Source: Omphiscola glabra (taxonomy: Eukaryota; Mollusca; Gastropoda; Lymnaeidae). Taken from it: a stretch of DNA of 64,000 bases. The stretch covers positions 2,999,992 to 3,063,991 of the forward strand of contig OZ024806.1 in the NCBI GenBank assembly GCA_964017045.1. The letters run 5' to 3'. The notes below the pieces were generated by a model that saw only the letters and a program-made list of their open reading frames with translations, made no database searches and was not told the DNA's origin. Position 1 is the first letter of the stretch, and every line of letters begins with the position of its first letter. Shown piece after piece: positions 24,870-36,085 of the stretch. The position numbers and the translations under genes are program-made.

Positions 24870-25903
24870 GCACGAGAAATACTTATATTATGTATGTACC
24901 AATAGTTTATCAACATAGTTGAACTAAATTGTTTAATTGGTATTTACTTTTTAAAAGAAAATTTGGCACCTCTTTATCACAACTGTAATATAAATGGATT
25001 TAAAGATATTGTTATTCCCTCACCAGATATGTAATGTACCGAAGAAATTAAATTATTTATCAAATTCATTCCTTTATTCTGAGGACTAAATGAAGGTATC
25101 AAACCACCTCCCCCCACAGTTTGTAATACACATAAATATAATTATTCATCCAACTTATGCCCCTGAACTTCTAAAGTCTTAGCACCATTTTGCAGTGCAT
25201 TGTTTTACATAGAGATATTGATACTAACAGGAACCAATTGCAGCTGCATATGGTTTGTCTTACTTAGATGAGTGGATTTTGGCTATGAAATTTCGTTGCA
25301 TATTATTTTAAATGTTAAGTATTCATTATTTTTTCACATTTTTGGAATGATAATAAGTAAAAGTTCTTCATTAAAAGTTATAAATACAAAGCTAAAATTG
25401 AATATAATGTATTAACAACTTAAAAAGTCATCAATTATTGATTAGGTTTATTGTAAAAAAGGGGGTGGAATATATTATCAGACAAGGAAATTTGAAAATG
25501 TTTGAAGACCGTTGGATAAATTTAATTTTGCATCAAAAAAACAATAGATGACCGATAAAGGTGATTAATTATAGTAATACTGAGAAGATAATTTGTTATA
25601 ATAATAATTTAATTTATCATATAATTTCCATAAAGTAATGAAAAATCCCCATCACAGATTTCAGTTGATTTACATGGCCAGCTTAGGTCCTTGTATATAA
25701 CCTCAATGGGGGGGGAAAGGGGGGGGGGGCAAAATTCTCTTCTCATTTTGGATGGATGTTTGAATGTGTGTATAGCTAATGAGAGATTATCCATGAATTT
25801 GTTTGTGCTATTAGTGCTATGTCTATTAAATGTGATGATGATGTGGAATGGGTGTAGTAAAAAAAAAAGAGTGATCTTCTCATTTACTAAATATGCAGCC
25901 CTG

Positions 25904-26205
25904 AGAAAGCTGCTTCGCGAATTAGTTGCGAGGTGGAAACCCACTGTAGAATCCCTCTTAGAGGGCGTCCGATGCTTCCCCGGGACGGGTGGGTGAAGAA
26001 ATTAGGACGTTAACCTACCGTCCCGGCCCCTAGGAGAGTGGACTACGGACGCTTGAAACACAGCGTCTTCGGTCGACCAGATGTCTCCGGGCGGGGAGAG
26101 TCTCCATCGGAGAACCCGATCGAGCGGTTGCGGGTGGGGACGCTCCACGCCCGGGGAGGTCTCTGACGCTCCTCCGCACGGCCTGCCGTCACGCCATTTC
26201 CTAAT
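25904..26205. other. GC-rich block after the duplication
   Basis: Sharp switch to GC- and CpG-rich DNA right at the duplication breakpoint, with an internal imperfect inverted repeat ('cgggacgg' near 25981 against 'ccgtccc' near 26019). A 104-aa minus-strand frame overlaps it but spans the composition break and has no domain. It is similar in style to the block at 6790 and may be the 5' region of a retroelement. Confidence 0.3.
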
Positions 26206-26412
26206 GAGATATTCTCATTTATTTCAAAGGGGAGAAACGAATGTATAGAAGCAGTTGCCATTACAAAATCATAAATAATGATCTTGCTTATGACAATTGC
26301 TAGAGGTGGATGTTCTATATGTTGGGTATAGAAAGTGAGAAGATACAAATGTAACACCCATATTTGAATGTTTTTGTCTGTAGGATTAATAACAAATCTT
26401 TTTTATTTTCAG

Positions 26413-26740
26413 ATGGCCGTCAATGAAAGACTCAACAACTGCAGTTGACAATAACAGTTTATGGTCAAGAAAACAAGTCCTGTTGGAACAATTCACGGCA
26501 AAGAAGACTGATGTGACAATCAACAGTTGATGGGTCAAGAAAACAAGTCCAGTTGGAACAATTCACGGCAAAGAAGACTAATGTGACAATTAACAGTTGA
26601 TGGTCAAGAAAATAACGCCAGTTGGAACAATTCAAGGCAAAGAAGACTGAGATAATTATTGGAAAAATATATTTGAATAAAAAGAATAAAAAAAACATTG
26701 GAAGTTTTGAATTATTAAATAAAATTTATTTGAAAAAAGA
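26413..26740 (+). ncRNA. candidate terminal exon with poly(A) signal
   Basis: Starts after a strong 3' splice site ('cttttttattttcag'). It contains three copies of a roughly 67-bp unit ('gttggaacaattcacggcaa' and 'gaagactgatgtgac', about 26461-26655) and ends in AT-rich DNA with AATAAA at 26676 and 26718. Stops in every frame, so noncoding or 3' UTR. With the segments at 3010 and 11780 it could form one spliced plus-strand RNA; the 5637-bp duplication would lie in its last intron. Confidence 0.3.
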
Positions 26741-26900
26741 AAATGAAAACATGAATGCTCTTTATTTTAGGGGGAGAAAAACAAAAATTCTCCCCGCGAG
26801 ACTATCTCCAAAGAGATGAAAACATGAAATCTCCTGGTGATATAAGACATGAATACTCCTGGTGATATAAAGTGAGTTATCGTTACAAAGAAACAAGTTA

Positions 26901-27074
26901 CATTGATGCCGAGGCGTAGCTAGAGTGTTTGGCGACAAGATTCATTTTAAAGCGCCCTCTTTTCCAACTCTCAAACCCATTATTTTCATCAATAAAATAA
27001 TACCAAAGCACATTTTGGCGCCCCTAACTAGCTGGCACCCGGGTACCCCCCTACGCTACGCCTCTGCATTGATG
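26901..27074. mobile_element. hAT-type MITE (158 bp) with 8-bp TSD
   Basis: Element 26909-27066 starts 'ccgaggcgtagc' and ends 'gctacgcctctg', giving a 12-bp terminal inverted repeat with one mismatch. It is flanked by a perfect 8-bp duplication 'cattgatg' (26901-26908 and 27067-27074). The 8-bp TSD and the CAG(A/G)GGCGTAG-type ends fit the hAT superfamily. No coding capacity. Confidence 0.9.
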
Positions 27075-28470
27075 GTGGCTTTGTTTGGTAACTTAAGGAC
27101 TTGGTGAAATCCAAGCTACCTAAAATGAGCAGGCACCTTATTCCACCAAGCCCTCCAATTACATTTTCAATTACATGTTACAGAAAAAGTGTGAAATCCA
27201 GGCATTCTTCTGATACATGTTTTGTACTTAAATTTTATAAAAAGTCCAGGCAGTCATGCTGTAGAATGCCTAGACAACATATAGCCTAAGTCAAACAATC
27301 TAAAGAATGCCCGTCTTTCATACTTTTCCTGTAACATACACAATAAATCCCCTATTTGTCAAAAAACCACCATCATTGTTGTTTAGATCAAGAACAATCT
27401 CAAGATCTTATCACGAAAAATTTACAATGAATAATCTCTATTGCATGGTTTTCAGTTTGTACATAGGGCTTTGCATTGCCCATATTATTTCACTGCTGGT
27501 TGCCAAATAATTAAACTCTTTTTGTGCACGATTCAAGTCTTATCATTTGATGACCAGCAATATCACACATCCTTCACTGATGCTAGACAACATATTTACA
27601 AAGATATATTTACAAAGTCTTAACGTATGTTCACACTACCTATTTATTACTAGGATTCTTAGCTTTCACATCAGCTGATTTGTTGAACATTGAACAAAAT
27701 ATGATGGGATTGCTTCTGTTACCTTCCGGCAGACACTAAATATGATGGGATTGCTTCTGTTACCTTACAGCAGACACTAAATATGATGTGATTGCTTCTG
27801 TTACCTTCCGGCAGACACTGTACTGGGACACTTTAAATTGGGTATAAAACCAGTGAAAATGAAATGGCCCCCTTTTTTATGGCAGTGAGTAGCTCGTATA
27901 GAGAGCAGCTCATAGTCACAGAATCAGAAAGTTGAGAATCCATGTAACAAATCTGTAGTGTGAACCTACCTTTACATTTGCACCATTTAATACAGGGTAC
28001 ATTTGATGACCAACCCTATATCCATCCTTTACTAATACTAGATAACATATTTACAAGGGAAGATCTCCAAAGTCTTATGCATACAAAATAAAATAAATGA
28101 AAAGTGAGATTCAAGTTACCAATTATAACATTTATGGAAACAAATATCAATAGAAGCATCCATTAAAAAATGTAGATATTGGTTCACAAGTTTATACACA
28201 CATTTTATTAAACCGTCTGAAGTGGTTTGCACTTTATTCAGTTGTAAGTAAAACCATCCGTCCAATAACTATTAACAATAATGGCCATAATGGTGGTCAA
28301 ATGTTCATGTTGTTAACGCTACCATTGGTAAAATGTTCAGGAAGGAAACATCTGTGGTCCAATGTTAAGGAAGTCAAAGAATTTTAACACAATGAAAGAT
28401 AAAGACTTACCTGTTCAGGAATGTCTCATTTACTGGTACAAGAAATCTTGGTGGTATTTAATCATCATAG
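27075..28470. other. non-genic stretch with a 41-bp triplication
   Basis: No gene seen. Three copies of a 41-bp unit ('atatgatgggattgcttctg', then 'ttaccttccggcagacacta') lie at about 27699-27820. Confidence 0.6.
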
Positions 28471-29764
28471 TTGTACCCAATCATGGATGTAGTATCTCTG
28501 TGGTACAGGATCATGGATGTAGTATCTCTGTGGTACACAATCATGGATGTAGTATCTCAGTTGCACTCAATCATGGATGTAGTATCTCAGTGCTACCGAA
28601 TCATGGGTGTATCTCAGTTATACCCAAACATGGATGTATTATCTCAGTGGTACACGATCATGGATGTATTTCAGCTCTACCCAATCAAGGGTGTATCTCA
28701 GTTGTACCCAATCATGGATGTAGTATCTCAGTGGTACATGATCATGGATGTAGTATCTCAGTGGTACATTATCATGGATGTATTTCAGTTGTACCCAATC
28801 AAGGGTGTATCTTAGCTGTACCCAATCATGGATGTAGTATATCAGTTGCACCCAATCATGGAAGTAGTATCTCAGTTGCACTCAATCATGGATGTAGTAT
28901 CTCAGTTGCACCCAATCATGGATGTAGTATCTCAGTTGCACTCAATCATGGATGTAGTATCTCAGTTGCACTCAATCATGGATGTAGTATCTCAGTTGCA
29001 CTCAATCATGGATGTAGTATCTCAGTTGCACTCAATCATGGATGTAGTATCTCAGTTGCACTCAATCATGGATGTAGTATCTCAGTTGCACCCAATCATG
29101 GAAGTAGTATCTCAGTTGCACTCAATCATGGATGTAGTATCTCAGTTGCACTCAATCATGGATGTAGTATCTCAGTGCTACCGAATCATGGATGTATTTC
29201 AGTTCTACCCAATCAAGGGTGTATCTCAGTTGTACCCAATCATGGATGTAGTATCTCAGTGGTACACAATCATGGATGTAGTATCTCTGTGGTACATGAT
29301 CATGGATGTATTTCAGTTGTACCCAATCAAGGGTGTATCTTAGTTGTACCCAATCATGGATGTAGTATATCAGCTGCACCCAATCATGGAAGTAGTATCT
29401 CAGTTGCACTCAATCATGGATGTAGTATCTCAGTGCTACCGAATCATGGGTGTATCTCAGTTATACCCAAACATGGATGTATTATCTCAGTGGTACACGA
29501 TCATGGATGTATTTCAGTTCTACCCAATCAAGGGTGTATCTCAGTTGTACCCAATCATGGATGTAGTATCTCAGTGGTACCAAATAATGGGTGTATCTCA
29601 GTTATACCCAATGATGGATGTATCTCAGTGGTACACGATCATGGATGTGTGGTAAACGATCATGGATGTATCTCAATTGTACCCAATTATGGATGTATCT
29701 CGGTTGTTTCCAATTATGGACATAGTATTGTAGTTTTACACAATCATGGATGCATCTCAGTTCT
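28471..29764. repeat. minisatellite, 30 bp unit, about 45 copies
   Basis: Units of the type 'caatcatggatgtagtatct' plus 'cagttgcact' repeat for 1.3 kb; a shorter variant lacks 'gtagtat'. Because 30 is a multiple of three, several frames stay open on both strands, the longest 482 codons (28362-29810) reading a decapeptide around 'NHGCSISVAL'. No conserved start, splice signal or strand preference supports a protein. Confidence 0.95.
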
Positions 29765-30870
29765 GATGACCAAATTAAAATTGAGAATATTATCAAAAAT
29801 ATTTCATTAGATAATAAAGTTAAGGTTTCCAATATATTATGAAGACATATTTTTGTCTTTATCTTAATTTCTCACTCTTTCAAACTAATTATCATTTGGG
29901 AACAATACAAAAACTCACTGACTAAATCTCATGTAAAATAAAACTAACTAAAAACTGAAAATATATTTACTTAATAGATATTCAGTACCTGGGTCAAATA
30001 AAACATGACATCAAGAGAAATTGTTTCCATTCAGATCACATCTTGGAGGAAATCATCCAATGTATTTATAGAAACAATCTGTAAATAGAAAAATTATAAA
30101 CTTGTTTGACTGGTTTTATATAGTGTGTTCGGTATTTTTGAAAGGGTCAAATTTCCCTAAAGTAGATGTAAGCCTAGAATCTTAATCTTATTGGGCAACC
30201 AAATTTTAGAAGCCAGATTTTACAGATTCCAGGGTTACTGAATAAAAAAAAAATACTTTAAAAATTATACAAATTTAAATTAAATCTTTTACAAACATTA
30301 ATAATAAAGGATTTACTTGAAATTTCTCTTGCTGTCCTCTCGGATATATCATTGAAGATAAATTTTTATTTTATAACTGTGGTTTGCATACTGAAGAAGG
30401 CTTTTGGCCAACACGTTTCATTTTTTTGGTGCATTCTTTTTTTTTTCAGATTTTCCCATACTTGGTTTAGCTCATTTCCTTAGATTAAATATTTACATTC
30501 TGATGTTAATGAACAAGGCATTTTGACCTATATTTCCAAATATTTTTATGAATTATAATTATATACTAAGTCCTAAGTCTTGTTTATCTTAAGTTAAATA
30601 CCCGTAAATCAAGTCAGATAACAAGGTATAAAACTAGTCCTATGAAATTATTTCTCCATGTTTCTCAATCTATCAATCAAGTATCAGTATCTTGAAATTT
30701 TCCCATAATGACTGTACCTCTCCATGTACGGTACCCAAAATATAATTCCCATCATTACTGTAGCTTTTAATGTTACCAAAACAATATTTATCATGACTAC
30801 TGTACTTCTCAATATACCTAAAACAAAATTTCCCACATAACTTGTTCACCTATTTTTGAATGGTCTAAAT
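29765..30870. other. AT-rich stretch with a possible Penelope-like remnant
   Basis: No gene. At 30390-30425 'actgaagaaggcttttggcc' followed by 'aacacgtttcat' resembles the conserved tail of Penelope-like elements, also seen near 1570 on the other strand. Too short for a firm call. Confidence 0.4.
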
Positions 30871-31076
30871 CAGTGGTTCTCAACCTTCCTAACGCAGCGA
30901 CCCTTTCATACAGTTCCTCATGTTGTGGCGACCCCCCAGCCACACAATTATTTTCGTTGCTACTTTATAAATGTAGAGCATATGTATTTTCAGATGGTCT
31001 TAGGCGACCCCCTAGAAAGGGTCGCAAGACCCCCAAAGTGGTCGTAACACACAGGTTGACAACCACTGGTCTAAAT
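30863..31076 (-). mobile_element. SPIN-like hAT MITE, copy A (198 bp)
   Basis: Element 30871-31068 begins 'cagtggttctcaacctt' and ends 'ggttgacaaccactg', with a perfect 8-bp TSD 'gtctaaat' (30863-30870 and 31069-31076). Internal blocks 'cagttcctcatgttgtgg', 'ttttcgttgctacttt' and 'ggtcttaggcgacccc' are, from memory, diagnostic of SPIN elements. Orientation is opposite to copy B at 41130. Noncoding. Confidence 0.9.
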
Positions 31077-31716
31077 ACTTATGATGTTTGATTTAAAAAC
31101 TTAAGAAATGTATAATATATTTTTAAGGATTTATGTATTATTATTATTTACAAATGTCTATACATTTTTAATTCTTCAGTGACTTTAGTGTTACAAATTT
31201 TATATGTTAGTAATAGTAATAGCAACATTTCAACAGCTCTTGGCATTAAGGTTTTTTAAAGTGAAGTACATGTACTGAACAACAATTTTAATCAATATTC
31301 TCACCAAATTAAGATTCTGATATCTAGTCTCTAGTCCTACTATTTTTCAATTGTAATTGTGGTTATTTCTTAAGTCAAGAAACTACTTAACCCAGTCATG
31401 CAGCCCCGCTGTTTTGAGTGGCAATGTATTAAGTAATTAATCAGTAATCATTTAAGTCTATTTGCACCAACTGGTTAAGATAATACATATTATCATTCAG
31501 TCTTCATATCAAGACAGGTTAGGGCAATTAACAAAGGGACATTGCTTTGAAATATACATGAAAAATAGAACAGGTTTAAAACCAGTCAGGTTAAAGTTTG
31601 AGTGATTAGACAATGAACAGGTTGATTGAAAAGTCAAGAAATTTTAGTTGTGTGTTAGTAGAAATTTATTTTATTAATAATTTGGTAAATTTGTTTACTT
31701 GGGTTGAGACATTTGG
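31077..31716. other. AT-rich non-genic stretch
   Basis: I see no gene or transposon end. Confidence 0.5.
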
Positions 31717-31865
31717 GTTTCAGCCAAGATGGTATGTTGTACATTTAGTTGGCAGCCAAGATGGTGTGTTTTTCATTCAGATCTCAGCCAAGATGGTATG
31801 TTGTACATTCAGATGGCAGCCAAGTTATGTTGTAAATTCAGGTGTCAGCCAAGAAAATATGTTGT
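31717..31865. repeat. minisatellite (about 30 bp unit), left half
   Basis: About five units of the type 'cagccaagatggtatgttgt' plus 'acattcaggt'. The same unit continues at 32548-32680 after a LINE insertion, so this is one array split in two. Confidence 0.85.
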
Positions 31866-32547
31866 ATGTTGATGATTGAACACTTTTATAGCGCTTGTCT
31901 CCATGCTATTCTAGTATGCCCACAGTGCTCTGATGTCATAAAATCTATTTAAAGATCAAATTTCTTAAAATGTCTCTGAAATGATTTTTTTATCGTTTTC
32001 AATTTCCCTCAAAGATTGAGGCAAACTGTTCCATAATTTAGGCACAATAGCTTCAAAAGAGTGCACTTCATATGACTTCTTTCTGTGTCCATCCAGACTG
32101 GGAACTCTCAGGAAAGGCTGTGTTGAAGAGTCCAGGTTCCTTAAGGATACATGTTTAGAAATCAGTTCTTTAAGATATTCAGGTGTAGAGTCTTCTGAAC
32201 AGCTATATGCCTAACAGGAAGCCAATGGAGATCTTTAAGAACTGGGGCGATGTGGTCAGATTTCTTTATTAACAATACTGTGTGTGCTGCAGTATTTTGT
32301 ACCTTCTGGGGTCGCTGAATTTGGTTTGGACGATGACATTTATCTCATCTTGGCTGGATTAGAGTGACTGCCACAGCATTGGCTGTTCTCTTATTCAGTT
32401 GAGGACGCATGGCGCACAGATGACAGAAACAAACCCTGACCACACAACTGGAATCATTGTAAGTTCACTGTCAGTATAGAAGCCATGGTCTCTGACAGTG
32501 TTGGACAAGTGGGTCACAGAAGCACAAACTTGTATTGATTTTTCAGC
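31866..32547 (-). mobile_element. 5'-truncated LINE inserted in a minisatellite
   Basis: The minus strand reads 'DHIAPVLKDLHWLPVRH' (equivalent of HITPxLxxLHWLPVxxR), then 'LRVPSLDGHRKKSYEVHSFE', then 'VPKLWNSLPQSLREIENDKK' (equivalent of PKLWNSLPxxIR), the classic C-terminal end of CR1/L2-type polymerases, with one frameshift. The 3' UTR ends in the 'tatagcgct...ccatgctat' block and a 'tgatgattgaa' tail, the same tail as at 2110. The copy interrupts the 30-bp minisatellite. Confidence 0.8.
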
Positions 32548-32680
32548 CAAGATAATATGTTGTATGTTCAGATGTCAGCCAAGATGGTGTGGTGTACATT
32601 CAGGTGTTAGCCAAGATGGTGTGGTGTACATTCAGGTGTTAGCTAAGATGGTGTGGTGTACATTCATGTGTCAGCTAAGA
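32548..32680. repeat. minisatellite (about 30 bp unit), right half
   Basis: Four to five further units ('cagccaagatggtgtggtgt' plus 'acattcaggt') continuing the array at 31717 beyond the LINE. Confidence 0.85.
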
Positions 32681-33040
32681 ATCTATCATAGAGATTTACT
32701 GAAATGTCTTGGATTCCACTGTCAAGTCACTTGTTACTTGTCCATTGCGTAGAATGTATTAAACTGAAAGTGAAAAAATAAAATATTACAATAAAATTAT
32801 TCAATGTTCCTGTACAATTATTTTTATTTCATCTACTTCATCTGCTTCATATAATTCATTCATTTCAGATGCTTCACCTTTGCTGCAAGATTCATTGAAG
32901 ATGAAAATATGTGTTGGTTATTGTTACATGTAAAACAGAGACTGCATGGTCTACATCAAAGTTACACATCTGAAATAAACACTATTATACTATGATCTGA
33001 CTCATGAGAAAATATGGTTTCATTTTGGATAGATTTCAGG

Positions 33041-33256
33041 GGGGGGGAAATATAAAGCACAGGGTGGGGGAGGAAATATAAAGCACAGGGTGGGGGAGGA
33101 AATATAAATCACAGGGTGGGGGAAGAAATATAAATCACAGGGTGGAGGAGGAAATATAAAGCACAGGGTCGGGGAGGAAATATAAATCACAGGGTGGGGG
33201 AGGAAATATAAAGCACAGGGTAAGGGAAGAAAATATAAAGCACAGGGTGGGGGAAA
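33041..33256. repeat. minisatellite, 26 bp unit, about 8 copies
   Basis: Unit 'ggaaatataaagcacagggt' plus a G-rich end; period 26 measured from three consecutive copies (33051, 33077, 33103). Strongly purine-rich on the plus strand. Confidence 0.95.
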
Positions 33257-33604
33257 ACCTTTCATCTAATGACAAATATAGTCAGCTCTCATAAAATTCG
33301 TGTTCTTTCATTTCCTGTGTTTTAAATATTTTCTCCAAGATTTTGCTTATAAATATTTTGTGTGTCTTCCAGTACACTCTGAGAGCTCCTGTTTTAGTGC
33401 ACATATGGAGATAGGAAGATGACTGATAACATTGCAAATGTAATTTCCCTCGGACCGTGTGTTTAAACATAACGAAGAGAATTAACAAAAAGTTAGTTTA
33501 CAATTAAGAGAAAAATATTTGAGTAACACCAAGACTCCTAAGCACATTTCTTTGTTTTGTGCAACTGAAACTTTGGCCAAGAATTTTTAAAGAAAAAAAA
33601 TTCT

Positions 33605-33714
33605 CATAAAGAGAGGCTTCTACCATACGACTAAATAAAGAGAGGCTTCTACCCTACGACTAAATAAAGAGAGGCTTCTACCCTACGACTAAATAAAGAG
33701 AGGCTTCTACCCTA
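33605..33714. repeat. tandem repeat, 29 bp unit, about 4 copies
   Basis: 'taaataaagagaggcttcta' plus 'ccctacgac' repeated nearly perfectly, directly left of the large 27-bp array. Confidence 0.95.
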
Positions 33715-33767
33715 ATTCAGTGATTTTTAATATAGAAAATTTAAATAAATAAAAAATGTGCCATAAT

Positions 33768-35222
33768 GTCTTGTTATTAAATGTAAGATTATTTGACACA
33801 TCATTAAATGTAAGTTTACTAGACACGTCATTAAATGTAAGATTACTTGACAGGTCATTAAATGTAAGATTACTTGACAGGTCATTAAATGTAAGATTAC
33901 TTGACACGTCATTAAATGTAACATTACTTGACACGTCATTAAATGTAAGATTACTTGACACGTCATTAAATGTAAGATTACTTGACACGTCATTAAATGT
34001 AAGATTACTTGACACGTCATTAAATGTAAGATTACTTGACACTTCATTAAATGTAAGATTACTTGACACGTCATTAAATGTAAGATTACTTGACACGTCA
34101 TTAAATATAACATTACTTGACACGTCATTAAATGTAAGATTACTTGACACGTCATTAAATGTAAGATTACTTGACACGTCATTAAATGTAAGATTATTTG
34201 ACACGTCATTAAATGTAAGATTACTTGACACGTCATTAAATGTAAGATTACTTGACACGTCATTAAATGTAAGATTACTTGACATGTCATTAAATGTAAG
34301 ATTACTTGACACGTCATTAAATGTAAGATTACTTGACACGTCATTAAATGTAACATTACTTGACACGTCATTAAATGTAAGATTACTTAACATGTCATTA
34401 AATGTAAGATTACTTGACACGTCATTAAATGTAACATTACTTGACACGTCATTAAATGTAAGATTACTTGACACGTCATTAGATGTAAGATTACTTGACA
34501 CGTCATTAAATGTAAGATTACTTGAAACGTCATTAAATGTAAGATTACTTGACACGTCATTAAATGTAAGATTACTTGACACGTCATTAAATGTAAGATT
34601 ATTTGACACGTTATTAAATGTAAGATTATTTGACACGTCATTAAATGTAAGATTATTTGACATGTCATTAAATGTAAGATTACTTGAAACGTTATTAAAT
34701 GTAAGATTACTTGACACGTTATTAAATGTAAGATTACTTGACACGTTATTAAATGTAAGATTACTTAAAAGTTATTAAATGTAAGATTACTTGACACGTT
34801 ATTAAATGTAAGATTACTTGACACGTTATTAAATGTAAGATTACTCGACACGTTATTAAATGTAAGATTATTTGACACGTCATTAAATGTAAGATTACTA
34901 GACATGTAATTAAATGTAAGATTACTAGACATGTCATTAAATGTAAGATTACTAGACATGTCATTAAATGTAAGATTACTAGACATGTAATTAAATGTAA
35001 GATTACTAGACATGTCATTAAATGTAAGATTACTAGACATGTCATTAAATGTAAGATTACTAGACATGTCATTAAATGTAAGATTACTTGACACGTCATT
35101 AAATGTAAGATTACTTGACACGTCATTAAATGTAAGATTACTTGACACGTCATTAAATGTAAGATTACTTGACACGTCATTAAATGTAAGATTACTTGAC
35201 ACGTCATTAAATTTAAATTACT
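33768..35222. repeat. minisatellite, 27 bp unit, about 53 copies
   Basis: Unit 'gtaagattacttgacacgtc' plus 'attaaat' repeats for 1.45 kb with low divergence. Two sub-families are visible: 'cttgacacgtca' in most of the array, and 'ctagacatgtca' at about 34907-35075. As 27 is divisible by three, long frames run on both strands (up to 345 codons); they are by-products. The unit carries the near-palindrome TGACACGTCA. Confidence 0.97.
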
Positions 35223-35496
35223 TGATCTGTATTTCATGTAACATAAACATAAAAAAAAATTATTATTACATTTATTATAACATACGTACGTTCTAAACAA
35301 AACCTTATCAATAATGTTAGAAGGGTGAGGTCCTGGAAATTGTCTGATGTGCCAATTCTTTAAGAATGCACTGCCAAAAAATACATATATTTTTTAAATT
35401 TTACATATATATTTATAGTAATCTGATATTTACAATCTTTTACAATGAAAATTTTTTTGGCACATCTGTATTTTGTATATTCTGAAAACTGAAATA

Positions 35497-35518
35497 CCCC
35501 CCCCCCCCCCCCCCCCCC
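35497..35518. repeat. poly-C tract (22 nt)
   Basis: Uninterrupted run of 22 C in AT-rich DNA. Confidence 0.9.
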
Positions 35519-35946
35519 TAGGGAATTTATCTTGAGGGGCCTAAAGTAACTTTGAATAAATTTGACACAATAAGTTTGTGCAGTTTCAAATAGGGACAAG
35601 ATCAATGTTTGGCATCGTTTGGTCAAAGTTTTATTGAGGCTGTGTGTTCTGGAATTTCTGTGCACAAAATTTTAATATTTGCTAACATTTTAGTGGCCAC
35701 CATCTATCTATTGTCTTTGCATCAAATTTAAATAGGTAAGCTGTGCCTTACTTTATACTGCATCATTTGCCACATACAAGACTTATAAAGGTGACATGCA
35801 TCAAAATAGTCAAGGTCGATTACATATTTTATACAGTCCATTATGTTTGCAGGCATATCATTTTTAAACTCTAAAACATCATTAATGTACGCATGGTAAA
35901 GTAAACCCATCACCATTAACCAGAAGTGGGGCTGCTTATATTTAGG

Positions 35947-36085
35947 GGCAGTTGTGCACATCTTAGAGTTGTCAATGACAGTTGTGCACATCTTAGCGGT
36001 GTCAATGACAGTTGTGCACATATTAGAGGTGTCAATGACAGATGTGCACAACTTAGAGGTGTCAATGACAGATGTGATCAACTTT
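35947..36085. repeat. small array of a 30-bp unit shared with the 38.3-kb array
   Basis: Between four and five copies of 'gtcaatgacagatgtgcaca' plus 'acttagaggt'. The unit is the same family as the large array starting at 38308, 2.2 kb away. Confidence 0.9.

Larger units (their letters stand above)
20264..25900. repeat. 5637-bp tandem segmental duplication, copy 2
   Basis: Direct repeat of 14627-20263. The copy is full length and ends at 'gcagccctg', after which the sequence changes to a GC-rich block not found after copy 1. Confidence 0.95.

Noticed and set aside
28362..29810. 482-codon open frame in the 30-bp minisatellite
   Set aside because: Unit length is divisible by three, several frames are open on both strands, and there is no domain, splice signal or conserved start. 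It is explained by the repeat.
33707..35300. Frames of 145-345 codons on both strands in the 27-bp array
   Set aside because: Simultaneously open sense and antisense frames with perfect 9-residue periodicity are a by-product of a 27-bp repeat without stop codons.
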